From a bacterium (lineage in GTDB: Bacteria; Pseudomonadota; Gammaproteobacteria; Berkiellales; Berkiellaceae), in contig RFNU01000243.1 of the NCBI GenBank assembly GCA_009927065.1, positions 1 to 7,217 of the forward strand: DNA of 7,217 bases, read 5' to 3'. Shown here piece after piece: positions 1 to 6,079 of this stretch. Within the stretch, counting starts at the first letter, position 1. The number at the start of each line of letters is the position of its first letter. Both the position numbers and the translations under genes were made by a program. Below the pieces are notes generated by a model that saw only the letters and a program-made list of their open reading frames with translations, was not told where the DNA came from and did no database searches.

Positions 1-75
1 TTAAACAAAGAGCAGGACGTGCTTGACCTTCCCGTCAACGAAAAGGATTGCGCACGTGTTTTGTTCAATTCTCAT
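1..75 (-). CDS. Possible 24-residue small ORF overlapping the kinase stop
   Basis: An ATG at 75-73 overlaps the TGA stop of the upstream minus-strand kinase gene as ATGA, the arrangement typical of translationally coupled genes. The frame runs 24 codons to a TAA at 3-1 and reads MRIEQNTCAILF followed by VDGKVKHVLLFV, a short amphipathic to hydrophobic peptide. The stretch is about 47% GC by hand count, clearly richer than the kinase gene. No family is recognised. It could be a genuine small gene, the remnant of a longer gene cut by rearrangement, or a chance ORF, since ATGA overlaps also arise by accident. Confidence 0.22.
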   Translation of the reverse strand: MRIEQNTCAILFVDGKVKHVLLFV

Positions 76-1301
76 GCAAAAGCTGCAGCGATGTTAGCGC
101 GTTCATTTGATAATCGGGGTTGTTCGTGGCTTAGCATGAAAGGTTTCGGTATGCCCTTTTGTGGTAATAAATCAGGATGTGATGCAGGCTCTGATTCAGA
201 ATTGAATTGTTTTTTCACAAAAAATTCTATTTTTTTATGAATAAAAGTTTTTGGCATAATGAAGCTATCAATGAATTCTTCACCTAGTCCATAACACGTC
301 TTTAACATTTGACTGATAGCATAAACTCCTTTTCCGGTTACACAAGCAAAAGCTGGATATACAAGAAACGCCCATTTTGAGGAAGATAAGCTTATTAAGG
401 TATTCAAGGTGAGAGGATTTAAGAGTAATGCGGATAATGTATATATAGCCAAGGCAGTTAATCCCATGTATGAGGCGGTACATACAATAATAGCACCGAC
501 TAGGAATGATTTATTTTTACTGCAATCCAAAGTCCTATATAATTTATTAAGCACAAACTGTAAACCACATCCCAACGATAAAGCTAATTCACCTATGAAA
601 AAGCTGAACATCCCTGTTGAAAGGAGAGGGGTAATTGTAGTAGCTTTTGGAAAAAAACAGCTGAATATAAAAAAAATATTATTGATAATCTTTAAATATT
701 CTCCATTGTTTTTTATTTTTAGGCGATATTCTTTTTGAACCTCAATCTGAAATGTGAGCGGCTCGAAAATTATTTGCTGCAATAGAAATTGCTGGAATGA
801 ACCAACACGCTCTAGGTATTGCCCCGGATGACCGCTATAACGAGAATAACCAAAATCAATGACTCGTGCAGTTTTTGATTCTTCATCATAAAGAACATTC
901 TGGTTATGGAGGTCATGATGCACTAGACTTGTTTTGCTATAAAAATCAGTTAAGCACCGATCAATCGGCTCAATTATTTCCTTTACTTTTATTAGCTTTG
1001 CATACTTGTTGCGATCTATGAATTCTTTAACAGTTACGCCAGGAAATTTTTGTATGATTAAACAGTAATGACCTTTATCTGAATCATAACACCAATCTTT
1101 TAAAGCATTCATTTTATAATAAGCATAAATTTCACGATAGACACAGTAAGCTTGGCGCGTATTTGATATATGGGCAAAATGGCCATCTGGCTTTTCATTA
1201 ATAATTTTTGCTAGAAGATGATCATTATTTACTATAGTGTGAATTGCACCAAAGCACCCTATAGGAACATGGCAGCTATTAATTTCATATTGATTTTTCA
1301 T
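72..1301 (-). CDS. Kinase-fold protein with C-terminal membrane segments, candidate effector
   Basis: This 409-residue protein has the core signatures of the protein kinase superfamily. They are a glycine-loop-like PIGCFGAIHTI (residues 13-23), a VAIK-type lysine in LLAKII (K32), an alpha-C-type glutamate in YREIYAYY (E57), a hinge-like CLIIQKFPG, a catalytic loop HHDLHNQN (D130, N135) and IDFGY (D149). The loop resembles aminoglycoside phosphotransferase, RIO or small-molecule kinases as much as Ser/Thr kinases. Only about 55 residues follow DFG before hydrophobic stretches near 205-219, 224-253, 266-294 and 308-330, so the C-lobe is short and membrane anchoring is likely. The tail (from about 367) is polar, with a short Ala/Phe-rich end. 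All catalytic residues are present, so activity is plausible; substrate is unknown. The ATG lacks a Shine-Dalgarno sequence, but a TTGACA/TATAAA promoter just upstream fits this start. An effector role is inferred from architecture. Confidence 0.85.
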   Translation of the reverse strand: MKNQYEINSCHVPIGCFGAIHTIVNNDHLLAKIINEKPDGHFAHISNTRQAYCVYREIYAYYKMNALKDWCYDSDKGHYCLIIQKFPGVTVKEFIDRNKYAKLIKVKEIIEPIDRCLTDFYSKTSLVHHDLHNQNVLYDEESKTARVIDFGYSRYSGHPGQYLERVGSFQQFLLQQIIFEPLTFQIEVQKEYRLKIKNNGEYLKIINNIFFIFSCFFPKATTITPLLSTGMFSFFIGELALSLGCGLQFVLNKLYRTLDCSKNKSFLVGAIIVCTASYMGLTALAIYTLSALLLNPLTLNTLISLSSSKWAFLVYPAFACVTGKGVYAISQMLKTCYGLGEEFIDSFIMPKTFIHKKIEFFVKKQFNSESEPASHPDLLPQKGIPKPFMLSHEQPRLSNERANIAAAFA

Positions 1302-1333
1302 GTAATTTTAATTAATTTTTTAATTTATTGAAC

Positions 1334-1360
1334 TTTATATTTAATTAAATAAATTGTCAA
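1334..1360 (-). promoter_or_regulatory. Promoter of the membrane kinase gene
   Basis: On the minus strand a perfect TTGACA (1360-1355) is followed after 15 bases by TATAAA (1339-1334). Transcription would begin near 1327 and give a leader of about 26 bases before the ATG at 1301. The spacer is two bases shorter than ideal. TAAAGT at 17 bases is an alternative -10. Confidence 0.5.
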
Positions 1361-1398
1361 TTAATTTAATTGTTTTTCAGACAGTTAATTAAAAATCT

Positions 1399-1497
1399 TC
1401 AAAGGTCACGCGCTCTGCTTGATCTCGCCTTTTGCATCTCACTGGGCGTCACCCTATTAACTCATATCGTAATACCCCTTGAGTGCACAAGATTCAT
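1399..1497 (-). pseudogene. Possible 3' scrap of an IS transposase
   Basis: Read on the minus strand, this patch gives MNLVHSRGITI, an in-frame TGA, then VNRVTPSEMQKARSSRARDL and a stop. The TPSE/M spacing and the basic end resemble the extreme C-terminus of IS3- or IS481-type DDE transposases, where a (V/L)TPxE motif sits near the stop. The higher GC fits foreign origin. The fragment is too short for firm assignment, no inverted repeats are identified, and it may be chance. Confidence 0.2.
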
Positions 1498-1581
1498 ATA
1501 ATGGATATTATATTGTCCCCTGAATACAGAATCAAAACCGTTTTTTTCTAAGATCTGAAGACATCGTTCATTTTTCCTGAA

Positions 1582-1613
1582 ATGGTTTAATCATCGCTCT
1601 AAGTGGTTTGATT
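1582..1613 (+). repeat. Paired imperfect direct repeats upstream of a promoter
   Basis: ATGGTTTAATC (1582-1592) and GTGGTTTGATT (1603-1613) start 21 bases apart, two helical turns. The second copy ends about 21 bases before the TTGACA at 1635. Such phasing suits a dimeric DNA-binding activator, but no regulator is identified and the repeats are short. Confidence 0.25.
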
Positions 1614-1634
1614 GTGATGCCAGATAACCCCCTA

Positions 1635-1661
1635 TTGACATCACATTATTCTGTAAATAAT
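1635..1661 (+). promoter_or_regulatory. Promoter candidate for the first kinase-like paralog
   Basis: A perfect TTGACA (1635-1640) is followed after 15 bases by AATAAT (1656-1661, five of six matches to TATAAT). Transcription would start near 1668, leaving a leader of about 76 bases to the ATG at 1744. A second -10-like element, GATAAT at 1698-1703, lies within the leader conserved with the other paralog and could be the real promoter instead. Confidence 0.42.
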
Positions 1662-1693
1662 AAAAAATATTTTTAAGAATGTAGCAGAAAATA

Positions 1694-1743
1694 TCAAGAT
1701 AATGGTCTAGATGAAAATCATAAGAAATTATTTTTTTAGTGCT
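1694..1743 (+). promoter_or_regulatory. 5' leader shared by both kinase-like paralogs, copy 1
   Basis: The bases before ATG 1744 align with those before ATG 4418. Both show TCAAG, then a -10-like stretch (GATAAT here) leading into GTCTA, then AAGAAAT followed by an AT run directly before the ATG. The two copies differ by short indels that are not multiples of three, so the segment behaves as non-coding DNA. It may be a core promoter or a translation-control leader. Confidence 0.45.
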
Positions 1744-3567
1744 ATGCCTAAAGACTTACCAAACTCCGCTAAATCATTCATTTTTGATCAATCCAGAAAT
1801 AGATTAATTGCAGGTCAATCTCACCCAACTAATATAAGTAAAAAAAAACCAAAACCTTTAAAATCATCAAACAATGAAGATTGGTATTTAAAACGTATTA
1901 ATGACGCAAACAGCTCTGATTCGTTAGAGGCGTCTTTAGCGCTAGCAGAAATGGAAGTTTTTGCTCAAGAATACCGTCGTTTAATATGCCCAACACATCT
2001 CTTTAATGGAAAAAATATTTATACAAAATATAGAGTCGCTTTTGATGAGAACAACCCGGATAATGTTTATGTTTCATCAAAAATGATGAAACTCATGGGG
2101 TATTTTTCTTTTGATACATCAGGAGCAATCAGCTTTCCTAAACCGTATAAACATATTACTGCGAATATTCAAGATATTCCTGGCTTGGGCTGCTCTTCTT
2201 TCCTCGCTAAATTTTTGGGTGATATAGATTTTAAAATTGGTAATGCGGTCATAATCAATGATGGTCCCAATCAACTTTATTTCAGTCAAATAGATTCTGG
2301 CTGTTGTTTTGCCGGTACTGCCAATCCTGATTTTGGTTCAAAAATCTATGCTTTTCAAGACTTAAATAAGACTGATTTTGCTTTCTTGCAATTAATAATT
2401 AAATCAATCATTAAAAAAGCAGTTCCTTCAAATGATAAAATTAAAAATTTATATGACAAAGTTCTTTCTGTTGATGAAGAATCCTATCAATATCTTTTTC
2501 TTGGAAAAAAAGAAGTGGATTACTTAAAAAGGATTATCATGAAGTCGGGTGCCAACAGTCTTGCAATAAAAATTGCGTATAAAGATTGGGACCCTGGAAA
2601 GCTTACAGCGCAAGAAATACTTCTTAACCCAGCCACAAACTTAAAGATTTATAATTATCTTGAAGCCATCAAAGAGGATACAAAATATAATAATTTTACC
2701 CCCCTTTTAGCACAGGCTTCACAAAAACCTCACGTCAAAAAAGAAACAATGATTACCGCCTTAAGATCAGCAATGCTACCAGATTTTTTTGAAGAAACAT
2801 TGATGTCGCATTATTTTTCAAAAAGTGCGTACTCAGAAAAAACAAAGCTCGATATTAAAGAGCATATGCAAAAACAAAAAGATATTCTCTTTGCAGTGCT
2901 GACTGCGGAACCAGCATGCAGGGAATTTTTTTTAAATGATCGTGCAATACAGCAGGGCTTGCTAAGACAAGAACTGGAACGCATGTTTAATTCCTTAAAA
3001 GATTTTACTGCTTACGCTAAAGTAAAACCCAGCGAAGAAATTGCTGATTTTCAGGAAAAATTCGTACTCAATGTTAGCCCCCTGATCAGTCAGATGATCA
3101 ATCACCCATCAATGAATCTAGCTAAAAGACTCTCATTTTGGAATGAAGCAAGACGAGCTTCTTCAGAGCACAGTAGTTTTAATAGATTATTTTTAGAAAC
3201 AGTAGCTTCAATCATGGAGCCTACACTAAAAGATCACATAATCCAAACCAAATCAAAGCGGCTTACTCAAATAGATTCAACACTGTTAAAAAAAGAGATA
3301 GAGGAGACGCTCAGATCCGAAATGCTCAGTTTAGAGACAAAAAATTTGCTGAGAGATTTAAAACAGACGTTAAAAGGGACTATTGCAGAAAAAACCGTAA
3401 CTCTGCCTCCACCTCCTATCTCACGTAGCAGTGTTCGTGAAGCGCCGAAGAAATCTCTTATTTCTTTAGCGAAGGAAGTGATGGAGAAAAGAGCGCGAGC
3501 TATTTTGAACAGCATCCCCGTTGGGCGTAGGAAGAAGGGCTCTGATACAGAACGCTTAATTAAGTGA
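1744..3567 (+). CDS. Atypical kinase-like protein, first paralog, candidate effector
   Basis: A 607-residue protein with a remote kinase-fold core. WYLKRI (K50) could be the ATP-site lysine, LAEMEVFAQEYRR (68-80) the alpha-C glutamate helix, and GDIDFKIGN (D162, N167) a D-x4-N catalytic loop. FSQIDSG (D184) would be the DFG-equivalent aspartate. The pattern recalls HipA/PI-kinase-like atypical kinases and hypothetical proteins of Legionellales; this is from memory, not a search. A helical block (about 202-280) is absent from the paralog at 4418. Next comes a conserved helical domain (about 325-515), then a private tail with LPPPP (554-558) and a basic end. The frame also opens at 1711, but 1744 aligns exactly with the paralog's start (LPNSAKS versus LPPSAKS), and the DNA before it matches the paralog's leader. 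No signal peptide or membrane segment is seen. Activity, substrate and secretion are unproven. Confidence 0.85.
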   Translation: MPKDLPNSAKSFIFDQSRNRLIAGQSHPTNISKKKPKPLKSSNNEDWYLKRINDANSSDSLEASLALAEMEVFAQEYRRLICPTHLFNGKNIYTKYRVAFDENNPDNVYVSSKMMKLMGYFSFDTSGAISFPKPYKHITANIQDIPGLGCSSFLAKFLGDIDFKIGNAVIINDGPNQLYFSQIDSGCCFAGTANPDFGSKIYAFQDLNKTDFAFLQLIIKSIIKKAVPSNDKIKNLYDKVLSVDEESYQYLFLGKKEVDYLKRIIMKSGANSLAIKIAYKDWDPGKLTAQEILLNPATNLKIYNYLEAIKEDTKYNNFTPLLAQASQKPHVKKETMITALRSAMLPDFFEETLMSHYFSKSAYSEKTKLDIKEHMQKQKDILFAVLTAEPACREFFLNDRAIQQGLLRQELERMFNSLKDFTAYAKVKPSEEIADFQEKFVLNVSPLISQMINHPSMNLAKRLSFWNEARRASSEHSSFNRLFLETVASIMEPTLKDHIIQTKSKRLTQIDSTLLKKEIEETLRSEMLSLETKNLLRDLKQTLKGTIAEKTVTLPPPPISRSSVREAPKKSLISLAKEVMEKRARAILNSIPVGRRKKGSDTERLIK

Positions 3568-3578
3568 CATAACATAGC

Positions 3579-3609
3579 CTCCACTAACGGAAAAGCGATG
3601 TTGGTGGGG
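3579..3609 (+). terminator. Possible terminator after the first paralog
   Basis: CTCCACTAAC (3579-3588) can pair with GTTGGTGGGG (3600-3609) over ten base pairs, including two G-U pairs, around an 11-base loop. It starts 11 bases after the stop. What follows is pyrimidine-rich (CTGATCTCTTCTTT) rather than a clean U run, so termination may be weak. Confidence 0.35.
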
Positions 3610-3861
3610 CTGATCTCTTCTTTAGACCTATTGCTATCAACTGGTGGTTCTTTTGCTCTATCTGGATAGGTTGCCTTGATAACTAACGCTCCGGAGCTGC
3701 TCTTTATCCCATTGTTGTCTCCCAACCCAAATCGACTCATCCGATTTGACGTCTTTATCGTGAAGCTACAGAATTTTGAGGTTGTTTGTTTTGTGTAAGA
3801 TTTTTCCAAATCATTCCCTTTTATAGGAGAAGTACAAAAAGCTGTTACGCAAGTTTTTGTC

Positions 3862-3913
3862 AAAAAAAGCGTTATTAACCAAGGTAGAATTTTCACGTTG
3901 GTTAATAACGCTT
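3862..3913 (-). terminator. Strong intrinsic terminator of the small helical-protein gene
   Basis: AAGCGTTATTAACCAA (3867-3882) and its exact reverse complement (3898-3913) form a perfect 16-base-pair stem with a 15-base loop. On the minus strand the stem runs directly into seven Ts (3868-3862). It begins 28 bases beyond the stop of the gene ending at 3941. The stem is long but only moderately GC-rich. An outer ACGCAAG/CTTGCGT pair (3847-3853 and 3925-3931) could extend the structure. Confidence 0.8.
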
Positions 3914-3929
3914 GCAATGGAACGCTTGC
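3907..3929. repeat. Short direct repeat AACGCTTGC
   Basis: AACGCTTGC occurs at 3907-3915 and again at 3921-3929, overlapping the right arm of the terminator hairpin. It may be a small duplication made when this junction formed. No function is evident. Confidence 0.4.
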
Positions 3930-3940
3930 GTTAACATGAC

Positions 3941-4321
3941 TTATTTTTGATAAAATTGACTCAATGCAGAAGCTGGATTAGGACCATTAATTTCTGGGGC
4001 AAATTTCTCTCTAATCTCTTCAATAATAATATTTTTTTTTGCTATTAACTCGTTACTTTTGGCACTATCTTCTTTAATCTCTGCATCAAGCTTTGCCTTT
4101 ATAAAGCGAGTTTTTTTATCATCTTTGCCTTTAGAGTTTTGATGACCTGCTTTGTATAAAGCGAGATGCAGTGTCATATTTTTAGCTTGCAGTGAAGCCA
4201 GCTCGATATCAATTTGGTGTGCTTTCTCAGCTAGCTCTAAAAAGTCAGGATTAGTCACAAAGTCTCTATTTTTAAAAAAACTAGTTTTTCTTGGCCATAA
4301 ACGTTTTAAAGGATTATCCAT
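3941..4321 (-). CDS. Small charged helical protein of unknown function
   Basis: A 126-residue hypothetical protein. The N-terminus is basic (MDNPLKRLWPRKTSFFKNR), followed by two strongly helical, charged stretches near residues 26-60 and 72-107 that could form a short coiled coil or helical hairpin, joined by a KGKDDKKTR linker. The C-terminus (FAPEINGPNPASALSQFYQK) looks less structured. No signal peptide, membrane segment or catalytic motif is seen, and no family is recognised. It is divergent from the second paralog with 96 bases between their starts, and it ends before a strong hairpin terminator, so it is a single-gene transcript. The ATG lacks a clear Shine-Dalgarno sequence. It could be a partner, chaperone-like protein or small effector for the neighbouring kinase-like proteins; only proximity suggests this. 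Confidence 0.72.
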   Translation of the reverse strand: MDNPLKRLWPRKTSFFKNRDFVTNPDFLELAEKAHQIDIELASLQAKNMTLHLALYKAGHQNSKGKDDKKTRFIKAKLDAEIKEDSAKSNELIAKKNIIIEEIREKFAPEINGPNPASALSQFYQK

Positions 4322-4350
4322 ACTTTTTTATCATTATTTTCTTTAAAAAT

Positions 4351-4356
4351 AGTATA
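4351..4356 (-). promoter_or_regulatory. Candidate -10 box of the small helical-protein gene
   Basis: TATACT on the minus strand (4356-4351, five of six matches) lies 30 bases before the ATG at 4321. No good -35 is found at normal spacing; TTGATT (4374-4369) is only 12 bases away. Confidence 0.28.
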
Positions 4357-4370
4357 TTTTTCAAAAAAAA

Positions 4371-4417
4371 TCAAGGTTATAGTCTAAATAAAAGTACAAG
4401 AAATAATTTTTAACACT
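4371..4417 (+). promoter_or_regulatory. 5' leader shared by both kinase-like paralogs, copy 2
   Basis: This segment matches the leader at 1694-1743: TCAAG, a -10-like TATAGT (4378-4383) running into GTCTA, then AAGAAAT and an AT run up to the ATG. If TATAGT is the -10, transcription starts near 4390 with a leader of about 28 bases. No convincing -35 is visible and there is no Shine-Dalgarno sequence. Confidence 0.42.
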
Positions 4418-6037
4418 ATGACTGAACAGTTACCTCCATCGGCCAAGAGCCTTGATTTGACCTTGTTCAAGAAGACAGGATTGATGTCATTTACGCATAA
4501 GGTCTTTGTGGGTAGTAAGCGATTAAAACACCCCGATAAAAAAAATAGTCAATGGCATCTAAAAAATATTCCAAACAACTTATCAAAGAAACAAGCTATT
4601 CCTTTAGCTGAGTTGGAAGTTTTTGCGCAAGAATATCGTCGTTTGCTTTGCCCAACTCATTTGTTTAACGGAAAAAATATTTATACAAAATATAGATTGG
4701 CTTATGATGAACAACACCCAGATAATCTTTATGTTGCATCAAAAAGTTTAAAACTTATGGGAAGAAGCGGGGATTTTTCTTTTGACCATGAAGGAACCCT
4801 AACCTTTAAAGACGATCCAACAACAGGCTTAAATCTTAAAGACATTCCTGGATTGGGCTGTTCTTGTTTATTTGCCAAGATCTTAGGTGAAGTCGATTTT
4901 AAAATCCAAAATGCAGTGATTATCAACGACGGTCTAAAGGCCGATGGTACGCCTCAACTGTATTTCAGCCAAATTGATTCAGAATGGTCTTTTGCTGGCA
5001 CTGCCAATACTAAATTTCGTTCATTGAATCTCGATACAGGATTGATGACAGCAGGAGAAGTCATTGCAAATCCCTATACATTATCTAAGTTTTACAATTA
5101 TCTTTCATTAATACAGAAAGGAACAGATCATTATCAATTCAAAGAGTTTTTATTAAAGACCTCACAAGAACCTCATGTCAAACAAGAAACAATGATCACA
5201 GCTTTAAGATCCGCACTGCTACCAGATTTTTTTGAAGAACCATTGATGTCTCATTATTTTTCAAAGAGCAAGTCTTCGCAAAAAACAAAAAAAACGATTC
5301 AATCTTATATGAAAGAACAAAAAAACATTCTTGTTGAGGTACTGACTCAAGAATCAGAATGCAGAGAATTTTTTTTAAATGACGATGCAATACAGAGCGG
5401 GCTGCTCAGAAAAGAGTTGAATGAAATGTTTAATTCTTTAAAAGAGTTCACTGCCTACGGCAAAGTCAAACCTAGCGACGAAATTACTGATTTTGAAGAA
5501 AAATTTATCTTGAATCTGCAAGAATTTATCACGTTGATGATCATGAATCCAACAATGAATAAGGATCAAAGAAAAGCATTTTTTAATGAAGCAAAACAAG
5601 CCTCAGCACAGAGTGATTTTAACAGATTATTCTTCAAAACAGTCTGTTTAAGCATCGAGAGTTCTATTTATGAACAAATCAAGAGCTTGTCATTAAACTT
5701 TGAACATAGAAGAGAGATGATACAATCATCAGGATCATGGAGCGATTATAATGACTTAAAAACTGAGATAAAAAGCTCTATTGCAATGATCGATGACATA
5801 CTCGATAAATTAGAAAGTTTACCTCCAAGCGGCCTAGAAGAATATAACCGTGAGGTGAGACGACTCAGAGATGATCTGATAGAAAAAAATAAACTCTTAC
5901 AAGTATCCGCTACGACCTATCAAAAAATGTACCGCTATCTTGTACCCAAAAGTGAGAAAAAACTGCTTTTTTCCGGTCATGGAGAATTATTTGCAGAAGG
6001 CATTTATCACGCGCATAACATACAACCAAGAAAATAA
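4418..6037 (+). CDS. Atypical kinase-like protein, second paralog, shorter core
   Basis: A 539-residue paralog of the protein at 1744. Conserved elements are WHLKNI (K49), LAELEVFAQEYRR (63-75), GEVDFKIQN (D160, N165), QIDSEWSFAGTAN (D187) and the helical block from HVKQETMITALRS to about residue 420. The kinase-like reading is the same: lysine, alpha-C glutamate, D-x4-N loop and DFG-type aspartate. Directly after the aspartate motif about 79 residues of the first copy are missing in frame (join near 5021-5035), which would remove part of the presumed C-lobe. This copy may therefore be a pseudokinase or have a changed substrate site. The tail after about residue 425 is unrelated to the first copy and has a coiled-coil-like stretch near 460-505 (DLKTEIKSSI to DDLIEKNKLL). 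The start is firm: no in-frame ATG lies just upstream. No membrane segment or signal peptide is seen. Confidence 0.85.
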   Translation: MTEQLPPSAKSLDLTLFKKTGLMSFTHKVFVGSKRLKHPDKKNSQWHLKNIPNNLSKKQAIPLAELEVFAQEYRRLLCPTHLFNGKNIYTKYRLAYDEQHPDNLYVASKSLKLMGRSGDFSFDHEGTLTFKDDPTTGLNLKDIPGLGCSCLFAKILGEVDFKIQNAVIINDGLKADGTPQLYFSQIDSEWSFAGTANTKFRSLNLDTGLMTAGEVIANPYTLSKFYNYLSLIQKGTDHYQFKEFLLKTSQEPHVKQETMITALRSALLPDFFEEPLMSHYFSKSKSSQKTKKTIQSYMKEQKNILVEVLTQESECREFFLNDDAIQSGLLRKELNEMFNSLKEFTAYGKVKPSDEITDFEEKFILNLQEFITLMIMNPTMNKDQRKAFFNEAKQASAQSDFNRLFFKTVCLSIESSIYEQIKSLSLNFEHRREMIQSSGSWSDYNDLKTEIKSSIAMIDDILDKLESLPPSGLEEYNREVRRLRDDLIEKNKLLQVSATTYQKMYRYLVPKSEKKLLFSGHGELFAEGIYHAHNIQPRK

Positions 6038-6079
6038 GGATAGAGATCATGATGGTATAAGGCTGTTCATGTATCAATT

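Larger units (their letters stand above)
1302..1743. other. Intergenic spacer between divergent genes
   Basis: This 442-base spacer separates the minus-strand kinase gene from the first plus-strand paralog. From the left it holds an AT-only-looking tract (1304-1393) with repeated TTAATT and TTAATTAA words, then a GC-richer patch (about 1401-1460) with a possible transposase scrap on the minus strand. Next come two imperfect direct repeats at 1582-1613, a TTGACA promoter at 1635 and a leader element shared with the second paralog (1694-1743). No convincing intact gene is visible. A 16-codon ORF from the ATG at 1500-1502 has no support. Confidence 0.6.
3568..3940. other. GC-richer spacer with an unexplained open minus-strand frame
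   Basis: This 373-base gap lies between the first paralog and the small minus-strand gene. Its 3571-3780 part is about 45% GC by hand count, against about 35% in a sampled line of the second paralog. One minus-strand frame is stop-free through the gap, from a TTG at 3917 or a GTG at 3896, and continues antisense into the first paralog until 3267. Its first residues are hydrophobic and signal-peptide-like, but that stretch is encoded by the terminator hairpin. No family is recognised. It may be the truncated 5' part of a gene whose 3' end was replaced, or chance. The right end holds the hairpin terminator. Confidence 0.4.

Noticed and set aside
409..738. 109-codon plus-strand ORF
   Set aside because: It is antisense to the hydrophobic part of the membrane kinase gene, whose motifs prove the minus strand is coding. 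No promoter or family resemblance.
1304..1393. TTAAT repeats as a CRISPR array or replication origin iterons
   Set aside because: The words are short, irregularly spaced and purely AT, with no constant repeat-spacer unit and no replication gene nearby.
1500..1551. 16-codon ORF in the spacer
   Set aside because: Too short, no ribosome binding site and no other support.
1711..1743. Upstream ATG as start of the first kinase-like gene
   Set aside because: The paralog's leader aligns with this stretch as non-coding DNA, and the proteins align from the ATG at 1744.
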